Below are positions 8,906 through 16,163 of a stretch of 40,244 nucleotides of DNA, piece after piece. Under the pieces are notes generated by a model that was not told the DNA's origin, searched no databases, and was given only the letters and a program-made list of their open reading frames with translations. The stretch covers positions 1-40,244 of the forward strand of contig CAIVCR010000014.1 in the NCBI GenBank assembly GCA_903904515.1, in the 5' to 3' direction. The stretch's first letter is position 1; every line of letters starts with the position of its first letter. A program made the position numbers and the translations under genes. The DNA comes from an uncultured Bacteroidia bacterium. GTDB taxonomy: Bacteria > Bacteroidota > Bacteroidia > Bacteroidales > Prolixibacteraceae.

Positions 8906-8913
8906 TATATTTG
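8906..8913 (+). promoter_or_regulatory. Candidate -7 box of the Crp/Fnr regulator gene
   Basis: TATATTTG matches TAnnTTTG exactly and would start transcription near 8917, about 9 nt before the ATG. The adjoining palindrome would then be centred near -26, inside the core promoter. That suggests autorepression. Confidence 0.5.
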
Positions 8914-8925
8914 TGAAAAAAACGA

Positions 8926-9600
8926 ATGTTTGATATCCTAAAATTATCCCCATTGTTTTCAGGGCTTGACACTCTCGAGATTAACTTACTGATTAATAAG
9001 GTTTTTCATCAAATTCGGACATTTTCGAACCAGGAAGTTTTGGCATTTTCCGGTGAAAAGGTTGAGCGTGCAATGATCCTTTTAGAAGGAAAACTTCAGG
9101 GCGAAATGGTTGATTTTTCCGGTAACAGTTTAAAGATTGAAGAGATAGAACCCCCTCAGATGGTCGCTGCTGCATTTCTATATGGTCCCCAAAGTTTTTT
9201 CCCGGTTAATTTATCTGCATTGTCCGATGGCAAGGTACTAATTTTTTTAAAAAATGATTTCACACAATTATTATCGAATGATCTCAGATTATTGAACAAT
9301 TATCTTAATATTGTGTCGGGGAAAGCTCAGTTCTTATCCCGGAAAATTACATTTTTGAGTTTTAAAACAATCCGGGAAAAGATAGCTTATTATTTATTAA
9401 ATCACTTAAAACCAGGCACAATGCTTGTTTTTTTAAATCAAAGTCAAAAAAGTCTGGCCGAAATGTTTGGGGTTGCGCGTCCTTCAATAGCTCGCACAAT
9501 CAGCGAGTTGGAAGACGAGAAGATTATCCGTTGGGAAAGAAACCAGGTTGTAATTCTTGATCTTCAATTGCTCCGATCAATACTTGGCAGACAATTATGA
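8926..9600 (+). CDS. Crp/Fnr-family transcriptional regulator without cysteines (HcpR-like candidate)
   Basis: The 224-residue protein has a cyclic-nucleotide-binding-like barrel (about 1-110), a long dimer helix (about 115-145) and a winged helix-turn-helix (SQKSLAEMFGVARPSIARTI, about 173-192). It has no cysteine at all, so it cannot carry the [4Fe-4S] cluster of classical Fnr. The sensory pocket also lacks the clear cAMP-binding RxS motif. A heme or small-molecule signal, as in HcpR/DNR regulators, is possible but unproven. It is divergent from a ferredoxin-like gene, with a perfect palindrome between them. Its stop overlaps the pabB start (ATGA at 9597-9600), so regulator and pabB are translated from one message. 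Confidence 0.9.
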   Translation: MFDILKLSPLFSGLDTLEINLLINKVFHQIRTFSNQEVLAFSGEKVERAMILLEGKLQGEMVDFSGNSLKIEEIEPPQMVAAAFLYGPQSFFPVNLSALSDGKVLIFLKNDFTQLLSNDLRLLNNYLNIVSGKAQFLSRKITFLSFKTIREKIAYYLLNHLKPGTMLVFLNQSQKSLAEMFGVARPSIARTISELEDEKIIRWERNQVVILDLQLLRSILGRQL

Positions 9601-10577
9601 AGAATATTACTTGCGATAATTTTACTGAAATAATGAATCAATGGGGAAAAGAAGGGAGACCTTTTCTTTTTATCCTCGATTTTGAGCTGAAAAAACCGAT
9701 AGTTATACCACTGGAAGAGGCTGCTGAAAACGGAATATTTTACACATTTGACAATCTTCATAATATTAGTAAACAGATAGTTACAAATAACAAGTTCACA
9801 TTTAACAAATTTCCGGTTTCTTATGATCTGTTCAGAAAATCGTTTGATCAGGTTCTAAGTGAAATCAAGAGGGGTAATTCCTTTCTTACAAATCTTACTT
9901 TTCCCACTCCTGTTGAAACCTCGCTTACCTTAAAGGAGATTTTTCATAGGAGTGAAGCACCTTATAAATTGTTAGTTGAAGATTCATTCGTTGTTTTTTC
10001 GCCTGAACTTTTCGTTACAATTCATACAGGTAAAATATCATCCTTTCCTATGAAAGGAACCATTGATGGCTCTATTCCCAATGCTGAAAGTAAAATATTA
10101 AGTGACATTAAAGAAACTGCTGAACATCATACGATTGTGGATATGATTAGAAGTGATCTTGCATTGGTTTCCACAAATGTAACTGTTGAAAAATTCAGGT
10201 ATATAAATTCGGTCAAGACTCACGACAAAACCTTATTGCAGGTTAGCTCAGAAGTTACAGGAGAGTTACCTTTGAATTACCTGGATCATTTGGGCGAAAT
10301 TATGGCAAAGTTGCTTCCGGCAGGATCAATTTGTGGTGCCCCCAAGAAAAAGACACTTGAGATAATAAGTAAGGCAGAGAATTACTCCAGGGGATATTAC
10401 ACCGGTGTTTTTGGAATTTTTGATGGTGAAAATCTCCAATCTGCTGTAATGATCCGATTTATAGAAAAGATTGATCACCGTTATCTGTTTAAAAGTGGCG
10501 GTGGGATCACTTTTTTCAGTGACCCGGAGAAAGAATATCAGGAACTAATTGATAAAGTTTATGTGCCAATTCATTGA
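9597..10577 (+). CDS. pabB: Aminodeoxychorismate synthase component I, short form
   Basis: The product (326 residues) turns chorismate and ammonia into 4-amino-4-deoxychorismate for folate synthesis. Chorismate-binding-fold motifs are visible: FPMKGTIDG (the PIKGT-type catalytic Lys), MIRSDLALV, LLPAGSICGAPKKKTLEII, the GYYTGVFGIFDG strand and FKSGGGITFFSDPEKEYQEL at the C-terminus. It lacks most of the N-terminal domain of full-length PabB/TrpE (about 450 residues), which is common in Bacteroidota. No glutaminase gene (pabA) is nearby, so the amidotransferase must be encoded elsewhere. The ATG overlaps the stop of the regulator gene by 4 nt, and the 3' end overlaps pabC, so the three genes form a coupled operon. 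Confidence 0.92.
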   Translation: MKNITCDNFTEIMNQWGKEGRPFLFILDFELKKPIVIPLEEAAENGIFYTFDNLHNISKQIVTNNKFTFNKFPVSYDLFRKSFDQVLSEIKRGNSFLTNLTFPTPVETSLTLKEIFHRSEAPYKLLVEDSFVVFSPELFVTIHTGKISSFPMKGTIDGSIPNAESKILSDIKETAEHHTIVDMIRSDLALVSTNVTVEKFRYINSVKTHDKTLLQVSSEVTGELPLNYLDHLGEIMAKLLPAGSICGAPKKKTLEIISKAENYSRGYYTGVFGIFDGENLQSAVMIRFIEKIDHRYLFKSGGGITFFSDPEKEYQELIDKVYVPIH

Positions 10578-11160
10578 AACAATCTGTTATGAGAATGGCC
10601 GTTTTCAACGAATTGAATTGCATAACGAGCGATGCAACCGAACCCGCGCCCATTTTTTTGGCAATCAACCTGAGGTTCGGCTTGAGTTGTTGCTTTCCAT
10701 TCCAATCCATTTAGTCCACGATACCGTTAAATGTACTGTGACTTATGGAATTGAAATTCTGAAAATTGAGTATGTGAAATATGCTATCCGGCCTATCAAT
10801 TCATTGCAATTGGTAACCGATAATAACATAGATTATTCATTCAAATATGCAGACCGGTCAGAACTGTCTAATTTATGGCGTAAGAGAATGGAATATGATG
10901 ATATATTGATTGTTAAGAATGGATTAATCACTGACACCTCATATGCGAATACTATATTCTTATCTAGAAATACATGGTATTCGCAGAAAATTCCATTGCT
11001 AATGGGGACAAGACTTCAACGTTATCTGCAGGAAGGGCGTGTCACTCCTGCCCTTCTCACTCCGAACGATCTTTTTAGGTTTTCGGAGGTCCGTATTATT
11101 AATGCAATGATTTCGATTGAGAACTCGCCCGTAATTCCTATTGAAGCCATCCATCACTAA
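10561..11160 (+). CDS. pabC: Aminotransferase class IV, probable aminodeoxychorismate lyase
   Basis: This PLP enzyme is expected to release pyruvate from aminodeoxychorismate to give p-aminobenzoate. I chose the ATG at 10561 (MCQFIETICYENGRF), because family members begin with a similar strand; an upstream ATG at 10549 adds only four residues. That gives 199 residues, shorter than E. coli PabC (about 270). The likely PLP lysine is in DYSFKYADRSEL, and the phosphate-binding part is around GLITDTSYANTIFL and MGTRLQRYL. The first 17 nt lie within pabB, and the position directly after pabB supports the lyase assignment over a branched-chain aminotransferase. Nothing suggests a further gene in the operon. 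Confidence 0.87.
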   Translation: MCQFIETICYENGRFQRIELHNERCNRTRAHFFGNQPEVRLELLLSIPIHLVHDTVKCTVTYGIEILKIEYVKYAIRPINSLQLVTDNNIDYSFKYADRSELSNLWRKRMEYDDILIVKNGLITDTSYANTIFLSRNTWYSQKIPLLMGTRLQRYLQEGRVTPALLTPNDLFRFSEVRIINAMISIENSPVIPIEAIHH

Positions 11161-11265
11161 TTTAGATTGAATTAAAATTGAGTCGCAATTGTAATTATGG
11201 GATAAACTTTGAAAACAATGAGCTAAAAATACTGTTACAATGTCAGTTTTTAAATAATTATTTTG

Positions 11266-11295
11266 GAAAATTGCAACCTACTTAAGGCAATTTTC
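11266..11295. terminator. Inverted repeat downstream of pabC
   Basis: Nine-bp arms GAAAATTGC (11266-11274) and GCAATTTTC (11287-11295) flank a 12-nt loop, about 105 bp after the pabC stop. The stem is AT-rich and the following T-content modest, so it may be a weak terminator or a binding site upstream of the cytochrome operon. Confidence 0.4.
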
Positions 11296-11345
11296 ATCAT
11301 ATTTCTTAAATATCTACTAAATATCATTAAAGTAAAATTTTATTT

Positions 11346-12350
11346 ATGCAAGGGAGAAAAACGATTCGGAACTCTTTAACACTTCTAACCGCATTGTCAT
11401 TTTTGGCATTGACCAATGTTCAATGCCGACATGACGGGCTTAATGTTTCAGCACTTAAACCTGTCTGTTTTGATACCGAAATAGCCCCGATCTTTTTAAA
11501 TAAATGTGCCACTTGTCACGGTCAGGGGGACAATAGAGGTGGTTTAAGGTTGAATGATTACACTACGATCCTCAAATCAGTAATCCCCTTTAATGCACAA
11601 AAGAGTAAGGCTTATCTGGCGATTACAGGCAAAGGATTTACTCAGTTAATGCCTCCTGATGGTGCATTATCCGAAAACGAACGGATTTTAATCAGGGTAT
11701 GGATTGATCAGGGGGCTAAAAATACGGTTTGCTATACACCTCCATCAGTTGACACAACGGGCAACGGGGGTGGAGGTTCTACCTTTGGAGGATCTGGCAG
11801 TCAGGTATGTTTTCAGCGCGATATACTTCCGGTTTTGTTATCCTCCTGCGGTACTAAAGGCTGTCATGACCAGACTACCCATGCAGAAGGTTATACAATT
11901 ACGAGTTATTCTTCAGTAATGACAAAACTGGTCAAGGCTGGTTCCCCAAATACTAGCAGACTCTACACATCCATTGCAAATAATAGTATGCCAAGAGGTT
12001 CGATAGCCAAATTAACTCAGGCGGTAAAGGATAGTGTTTACAATTGGATTAAAAACGGGGCAATCGACGGAACTTGTGCCTCGGCATGCGATACAACCGG
12101 AGTTGTGACCTACGCAAAACAGATCTCCTCGCTGGTTAACCGGAACTGCATTTCGTGCCACAGCGGAGCCAGTGCGCAAAAAGGGATTCTTCTGGATAGT
12201 TATGCCAATATAAAAACGTATATGGATAACGGAAAGTTAATGGCAGCAGTAAAAGGAACTTCAATCCCAATGCCTCAGGGATATAAAATTACCGATTGTG
12301 AGATGCGACAGCTTGAACTTTGGGTTGCAAATGGTCTAATACAGAATTAG
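11346..12350 (+). CDS. Exported triple-domain c-type cytochrome (PSCyt1-like)
   Basis: This 334-residue protein has an N-terminal export signal (residues about 8-26) followed by Cys27. A lipoprotein is possible, but NVQC is a poor lipobox. Three repeated cytochrome-like domains follow, around 38-128, 152-244 and 254-334. Heme sites are CATCH (54-58), CGTKGCH (168-174, an unusual CX4CH) and CISCH (268-272). Each domain has a likely distal Met in an MP motif (LMPP, SMPR, PMPQ near 102, 215 and 309). A Gly/Ser linker (about 139-152) separates domains 1 and 2. It probably transfers electrons at the cell surface or in the periplasm. The next gene encodes a single copy of the same domain. Confidence 0.88.
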   Translation: MQGRKTIRNSLTLLTALSFLALTNVQCRHDGLNVSALKPVCFDTEIAPIFLNKCATCHGQGDNRGGLRLNDYTTILKSVIPFNAQKSKAYLAITGKGFTQLMPPDGALSENERILIRVWIDQGAKNTVCYTPPSVDTTGNGGGGSTFGGSGSQVCFQRDILPVLLSSCGTKGCHDQTTHAEGYTITSYSSVMTKLVKAGSPNTSRLYTSIANNSMPRGSIAKLTQAVKDSVYNWIKNGAIDGTCASACDTTGVVTYAKQISSLVNRNCISCHSGASAQKGILLDSYANIKTYMDNGKLMAAVKGTSIPMPQGYKITDCEMRQLELWVANGLIQN

Positions 12351-12357
12351 TTAAAAA

Positions 12358-12747
12358 TATAAAAAAATAGTTTCCCCCCTTATTTTCCTGTTCCTTACCT
12401 GGTTTTTTACAGGATGTTATTACGATAGCAATGAAGCTTTATTTGGAAAACCTGACTCTGCATCAGCGGTATGCGACACCACAGTTACCAATTTTACTGC
12501 CCAGGTTAAACCAATATTGCTTTCCAACTGTTATTCATGTCATGCAAACGCACACGCAGCAGGGAGCGGTTCAGGAATTAAACTAGAGAATTACGCAGAC
12601 GTTAAAATCTATGCAGATAATGGCAGGCTTATGAGTTCTATTCTCCATACTTCATCCTTTCCAATGCCAAAGGGTGGGGGTACGTTAAGCCCATGTGAGA
12701 TCAAAATGATTAAAAGCTGGATAACCAGAGGCACTTTAAACAATTAA
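12358..12747 (+). CDS. Single-domain c-type cytochrome lipoprotein; start codon missing or non-standard
   Basis: The open frame from the stop at 12352 reads KKIVSPLIFLFLTWFFTGC, a classic lipoprotein signal with lipobox FTGC (Cys codon at 12415). A cytochrome domain follows with CYSCH at about 12529-12543 and a PMP distal Met. No ATG, GTG or TTG lies before the signal. Adding one G after 12360 would create ATG AAA AAA ATA in frame, so a one-base loss next to the A-run (mutation or sequence error) is likely. Otherwise ATA (12367), ATT (12382) or CTG (12388) must serve. A TTG at 12517 would remove the signal and cut just before the heme site, so it is unlikely. The domain resembles domain 3 of the upstream cytochrome (NGRLM/NGKLM, PMPK/PMPQ), pointing to duplication. 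Confidence 0.72.
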   Translation, partial: YKKIVSPLIFLFLTWFFTGCYYDSNEALFGKPDSASAVCDTTVTNFTAQVKPILLSNCYSCHANAHAAGSGSGIKLENYADVKIYADNGRLMSSILHTSSFPMPKGGGTLSPCEIKMIKSWITRGTLNN

Positions 12748-12748
12748 T

Positions 12749-13663
12749 ATGATGAAAAATAGATCATTAGCTCTAATACACTTGCTTGTGATGGGTGTGT
12801 TATTTTCAATTTCGGCATCGGGTCAGGACCTAGATTCTTTAATGGAAAAGTCGGTCAAACCGCAGACAGTCTACGCTACTGCTACATTTAAGTCAACCAG
12901 GGTAGTTAACGGCCATTCAGTCGAGCGAATGAAGAAGAACCAGCTTGAGTTCAGAGTATCGCACAGGTTTGGTGAATTTAATACCGGATCTTACGATTTT
13001 TGGGGTCTCGATCAGGGAACTATACATTTAGCCCTGGAATACGGTCTCACCGATTGGTTGGAAGTTGGTATTGGCCGCAGTACATTTGAAAAAACTGTTG
13101 ATGCTTTTACGAAGGTTTCACTTTTGCGACAAAGTAACGGGGCGAAAAACATGCCGATTCATCTCTCCTATTTAGCAAGTACGGAGGTAATCTCCTTAAA
13201 TGTTGACCCTGCAATGAAGCGGAATTTTACATCCCGAATGTCGTTTGTTCAACAAATAATGATTGCCAGAAAATTTAACGAAAGCTTTTCATTACAGTTA
13301 ACCCCAACTTATATTCACCGTAATATCGTTCCTACCGAAATAGAACATAATGACCTTTTCTCACTGGGTGTTGGCGGACGTTACAAATTATCGAAGCGAA
13401 TAGCCTTCAATGTTGAATATTTCTATGTCTATCGTGGAAATGAAAATGCAATTAATCAGCCAAATACAGGCGCTACCAAATATTACAACCCACTCTCTGT
13501 GGGTATCGATATTGAGACCGGAGGTCACGTTTTTCAGATTATGGTAACCAATTCTCAGGCCATGCGTGAAGGGGGATTTATCGGTAAAACAACGGGTGCC
13601 TGGGGCAGTGGCGGGATTCGCCTCGGATTCAATATTTCACGTGTATTTTCATTTAGTAAATAA
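12749..13663 (+). CDS. DUF5777 family outer-membrane beta-barrel-like protein
   Basis: The 304-residue protein has a signal peptide (to about SASGQ, residue 26) and then many alternating beta strands. The family-like stretch FKSTRVVNGHSVERMKKNQ near residues 47-65 is followed by LEFRVSHRFGEF and GLDQGTIHLALEYGLTDWLEVGIGRS near 85-112. The final strand GIRLGFNISRVFSF ends in an aromatic residue, as expected for an outer-membrane barrel. A second ATG at 12752 is an equally good start. It follows the cytochrome lipoprotein gene by 1 bp and precedes yceI. The same neighbours recur in Bacteroidota as far as I recall, so it may help place or serve the surface cytochromes; that is inference. Confidence 0.8.
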   Translation: MMKNRSLALIHLLVMGVLFSISASGQDLDSLMEKSVKPQTVYATATFKSTRVVNGHSVERMKKNQLEFRVSHRFGEFNTGSYDFWGLDQGTIHLALEYGLTDWLEVGIGRSTFEKTVDAFTKVSLLRQSNGAKNMPIHLSYLASTEVISLNVDPAMKRNFTSRMSFVQQIMIARKFNESFSLQLTPTYIHRNIVPTEIEHNDLFSLGVGGRYKLSKRIAFNVEYFYVYRGNENAINQPNTGATKYYNPLSVGIDIETGGHVFQIMVTNSQAMREGGFIGKTTGAWGSGGIRLGFNISRVFSFSK

Positions 13664-13677
13664 TTAAAACATTGATT

Positions 13678-14232
13678 ATGAACAAAATAACTTTAATTAT
13701 CGCCTTAAGTATACTTTGCTTTACTGCCGGGGCCCAGAATGTTTTTATCACAAAAGATGCAAAGATCATCTTTAACTCCTCTACGCCTCTTGAAGATATT
13801 GTTGCCGAATCGAATCAGGCAACAACAGTAATCGATATTGAAAAAAATGTGGTTAAGTTCTCGGTGTTAACCACCTCCTTCAAATTCCGCCGTGCACTTA
13901 TGGAGGAGCATTTTAACGAGAATTATATGGAATCGGCTAAATTTCCAAAGGCAAGTTTTACAGGAAAGATTGTAACTCCTGTCGACTGGAAAAGTGATAA
14001 GTCAATAATTGCCGATATCACAGGGACATTAACGATGCATGGAGTTAGCAGCGAAGTCACGGTGAAGGCCAAGATAACTCCGGGTAAGAGTAAGATTGCA
14101 GCCTCGGCTGAATTTAAAGTAACTCCCGAGGCTTTTAATATCCCCATTCCATCAGCTGTAAGGGATAAGATTGCCAAAGAGGTTACCATTAAGATAGATG
14201 CAGTTTATGCTCCATTTCAACAATTACCATAG
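13678..14232 (+). CDS. YceI-family periplasmic lipid-binding-like protein
   Basis: From the ATG at 13678 (MNKITLIIALSILCFTAGAQ) the protein has 184 residues, with a signal peptide cleaved near AGAQ. A TTG at 13672 would only add two residues. The mature part is a lipocalin-like barrel of the YceI type: FNSSTPLEDIVAES, KFSVLTTSFKFRRALMEEHFNENYMES (the family's FPKA..F region follows as AKFPKASFTGKI) and DITGTLTMHGVSSEVTVKAK. YceI proteins bind isoprenoid quinones or other long-chain lipids in known cases. Here the gene lies in a cytochrome operon, so a quinone-like ligand is plausible but unproven. It is followed 2 bp later by the OB-fold gene. Confidence 0.9.
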   Translation: MNKITLIIALSILCFTAGAQNVFITKDAKIIFNSSTPLEDIVAESNQATTVIDIEKNVVKFSVLTTSFKFRRALMEEHFNENYMESAKFPKASFTGKIVTPVDWKSDKSIIADITGTLTMHGVSSEVTVKAKITPGKSKIAASAEFKVTPEAFNIPIPSAVRDKIAKEVTIKIDAVYAPFQQLP

Positions 14233-14234
14233 TT

Positions 14235-14669
14235 ATGACAAAGAAAAAAACAATTCGTCTGGTTCTGTGGATTTTTCTGATTGGATTAATTGCCGCATTT
14301 GGTTCGATTTATTACGTTTTTAATATGCCGCGCCGAAATGTATCGGGTGAAAATGCTATTTATTCACTGCAAGCCAAACAGTTGATATCTGATTTTCGGA
14401 ATGATGAAACGATTGCCACCAAAAAATACCTGGATCAGGCAATCGCTGTAACAGGCGAAATCAAAAGCATTCGAACCCTGGATAACCATAGCATGGTCAT
14501 TAGCCTTGAGGATGCGATGGAAGGGGTTAGTTGTACGGTAGACAGTGCTGACGTCGTAAAGTATGGAACTCAACTTTCTGCTGTTAAAATTGGAATTAAT
14601 GCTACCTTCAAAGGCCGATGTTCCGGAATGTTAATGGATATCCAGGTAATCAACTGCGTGCCACAATAG
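14235..14669 (+). CDS. Membrane-anchored OB-fold protein (tRNA_anti-like)
   Basis: The 144-residue product has one N-terminal helix (about 8-28, LVLWIFLIGLIAAFGSIYYVF). A short linker with NMPRRNV and a periplasmic OB-fold follow, with AKQLISDFRNDETIATKKYLDQAIAVTGEI near 48-78 and CTVDSAD.. to GRCSGMLMDIQVINC near the end. This matches the tRNA_anti-like family, which does not bind tRNA in this setting as far as known. Three cysteines in the mature domain (about 100, 129 and 141) could form a disulfide. It ends the cytochrome/DUF5777/YceI operon. Function is unknown. Confidence 0.8.
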   Translation: MTKKKTIRLVLWIFLIGLIAAFGSIYYVFNMPRRNVSGENAIYSLQAKQLISDFRNDETIATKKYLDQAIAVTGEIKSIRTLDNHSMVISLEDAMEGVSCTVDSADVVKYGTQLSAVKIGINATFKGRCSGMLMDIQVINCVPQ

Positions 14670-14688
14670 GAAATCGAAAAAAAAAAAG

Positions 14689-14724
14689 AAATAAATAGAA
14701 ATACATAGAAATAAATAGAAATAA
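14689..14724 (+). repeat. 10-bp tandem repeat, about 3.5 copies
   Basis: Units ATAAATAGAA (14691), ATACATAGAA (14701), ATAAATAGAA (14711) and a partial ATAAG copy (14721) stand head to tail between the operon stop and its terminator. An A-run precedes them. It is A-rich, phased with the DNA helix, and non-coding. Confidence 0.7.
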
Positions 14725-14730
14725 GTTGGA

Positions 14731-14765
14731 ATAGCCCGGACAGTTAATGTCCGGGCTATTTTTTT
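14731..14765 (+). terminator. Strong intrinsic terminator of the cytochrome operon
   Basis: Perfect 12-bp arms ATAGCCCGGACA (14731-14742) and TGTCCGGGCTAT (14748-14759) enclose a 5-nt loop and are followed by a run of T (to 14765). It lies about 60 bp after the last gene of the operon. Confidence 0.92.
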
Positions 14766-14873
14766 GCTGCTAATGTAAAGTTAACCGTTTTCGATATAAC
14801 CTTTATTTAACCTGTTTTTGGCAACCTATTGCAACCCGGATCGTTAATATAATCGTAATCAATTAGATCAATA

Positions 14874-16163
14874 ATGTTGTCAGAAAATTATATATTAAAT
14901 ATTCCTGAAACGGATAAAAAAAGGGTTGTTATCGTAGGTGGTGGATTTGCCGGACTTAAACTGGCGTTAAAGCTTCACCGGAAAAAATTCCAGATTGTAA
15001 TGCTCGATAAGAATAATTACCATCTTTTTCAGCCGCTGCTTTACCAGGTCGCAATGTCGGGGCTCGAACCCAGTGCGATCTCCTTTCCGCTGCGGAAAGT
15101 CTTTCAAAATACGGGAATCTTTTTTCGTATGGCTGAATTAGAGTCTGTTCATCCGGATAAGAATGAATTAATTACAGATATCGGTCGGATTAAATACGAT
15201 TTTCTGGTTTTGGCAACCGGAGCTAAGACTAATTTTTTCAATCAGGAACAGATTGAAAAATATACGTTACAGATGAAATCTGCACCCGATGCCCTTTATA
15301 TTCGGAACCGGACACTAGAGAATTTCGAAAAGGCATTAAATAAGAAAGATGAGGAAGATGTGAAGTCATACCTCAATGTAGCCATTATTGGAGGTGGTCC
15401 CACCGGCGTTGAACTTGCAGGTGCCATTGCAGAAATAAAGAAGTATGTAATGCCTAAAGACTACCCGGAGCTTGATCTGCAGAATATGAAAATTATGCTT
15501 TTTGAGGCCTCTTCCCGACTGCTCTCCGGCATGTCAGAAACCGCATCTGTTACTGCAAGTAAATATCTTGATGATCTTGGAGTTGAAGTTTTTACCGGAA
15601 CTCCAGTAAAAAATTATGATGGCCGTACACTCACTTTACCTGATGACGTGACAGTTGATGTGAAAACAGTGATCTGGGCAGCAGGAATAACATCTGATAA
15701 AATTGCAGGCCTTGAATTGTCTTCTTACGGAAGAAATAACCGGCTAATTGTAAATTCATTCAACCAGATTACCGGGTATCTGAATATTTTTGCGTTAGGG
15801 GATAATTCATTAATGACGGAACCTGCCTTTCCTAACGGTCATCCGCAGGTGGCCCAGGTTGCCTTGCAACAGGCTAACTGTCTGGCTTATAATTTAAAAC
15901 AGATGATTGCTAATAAACCGCTCCATGAATTTCATTATACCGACAAAGGTTCAATGGCTACGGTTGGTCGTCATCTGGCAGTTGCTGACTTACCATTCGC
16001 GAAATTTAAGGGATACTTCGCATGGCTTCTATGGTCTGTGGTCCATCTGTTCTCAATTGTTGGAGTAAAAAACAAGATTTTTGTTTTGCTCGACTGGTCC
16101 TGGAAATACATTACTTATGATCAATCGCTGCGACTTCTTGTCAAGCACAAAACGAGGAACTAA
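14874..16163 (+). CDS. ndh: Type II NADH:quinone oxidoreductase (NDH-2 like FAD/NAD(P) oxidoreductase)
   Basis: This 429-residue monotopic membrane enzyme would oxidise NADH and reduce quinone without pumping ions. The FAD motif VVIVGGGFAGLKLA is at about 18-31. NYHLFQPLLYQVAMSGLEP (about 48-66) is the typical NDH-2 segment. The NADH motif VAIIGGGPTGVELAGAI is at 169-185. TVIWAAGI near 270 and NIFALGDNS near 307 complete the FAD site. The C-terminal part, FAWLLWSVVHLFSIVGVKNKIFVLLDWSWKY, is the amphipathic/hydrophobic membrane-binding region of bacterial NDH-2. The gene is alone and its stop overlaps the convergent stop at 16160 by 4 nt. Confidence 0.92.
   Translation: MLSENYILNIPETDKKRVVIVGGGFAGLKLALKLHRKKFQIVMLDKNNYHLFQPLLYQVAMSGLEPSAISFPLRKVFQNTGIFFRMAELESVHPDKNELITDIGRIKYDFLVLATGAKTNFFNQEQIEKYTLQMKSAPDALYIRNRTLENFEKALNKKDEEDVKSYLNVAIIGGGPTGVELAGAIAEIKKYVMPKDYPELDLQNMKIMLFEASSRLLSGMSETASVTASKYLDDLGVEVFTGTPVKNYDGRTLTLPDDVTVDVKTVIWAAGITSDKIAGLELSSYGRNNRLIVNSFNQITGYLNIFALGDNSLMTEPAFPNGHPQVAQVALQQANCLAYNLKQMIANKPLHEFHYTDKGSMATVGRHLAVADLPFAKFKGYFAWLLWSVVHLFSIVGVKNKIFVLLDWSWKYITYDQSLRLLVKHKTRN

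Noticed and set aside
12517-12747. 76-residue gene starting at TTG
   Set aside because: The frame continues upstream with a lipoprotein signal; the TTG is inside the cytochrome domain.
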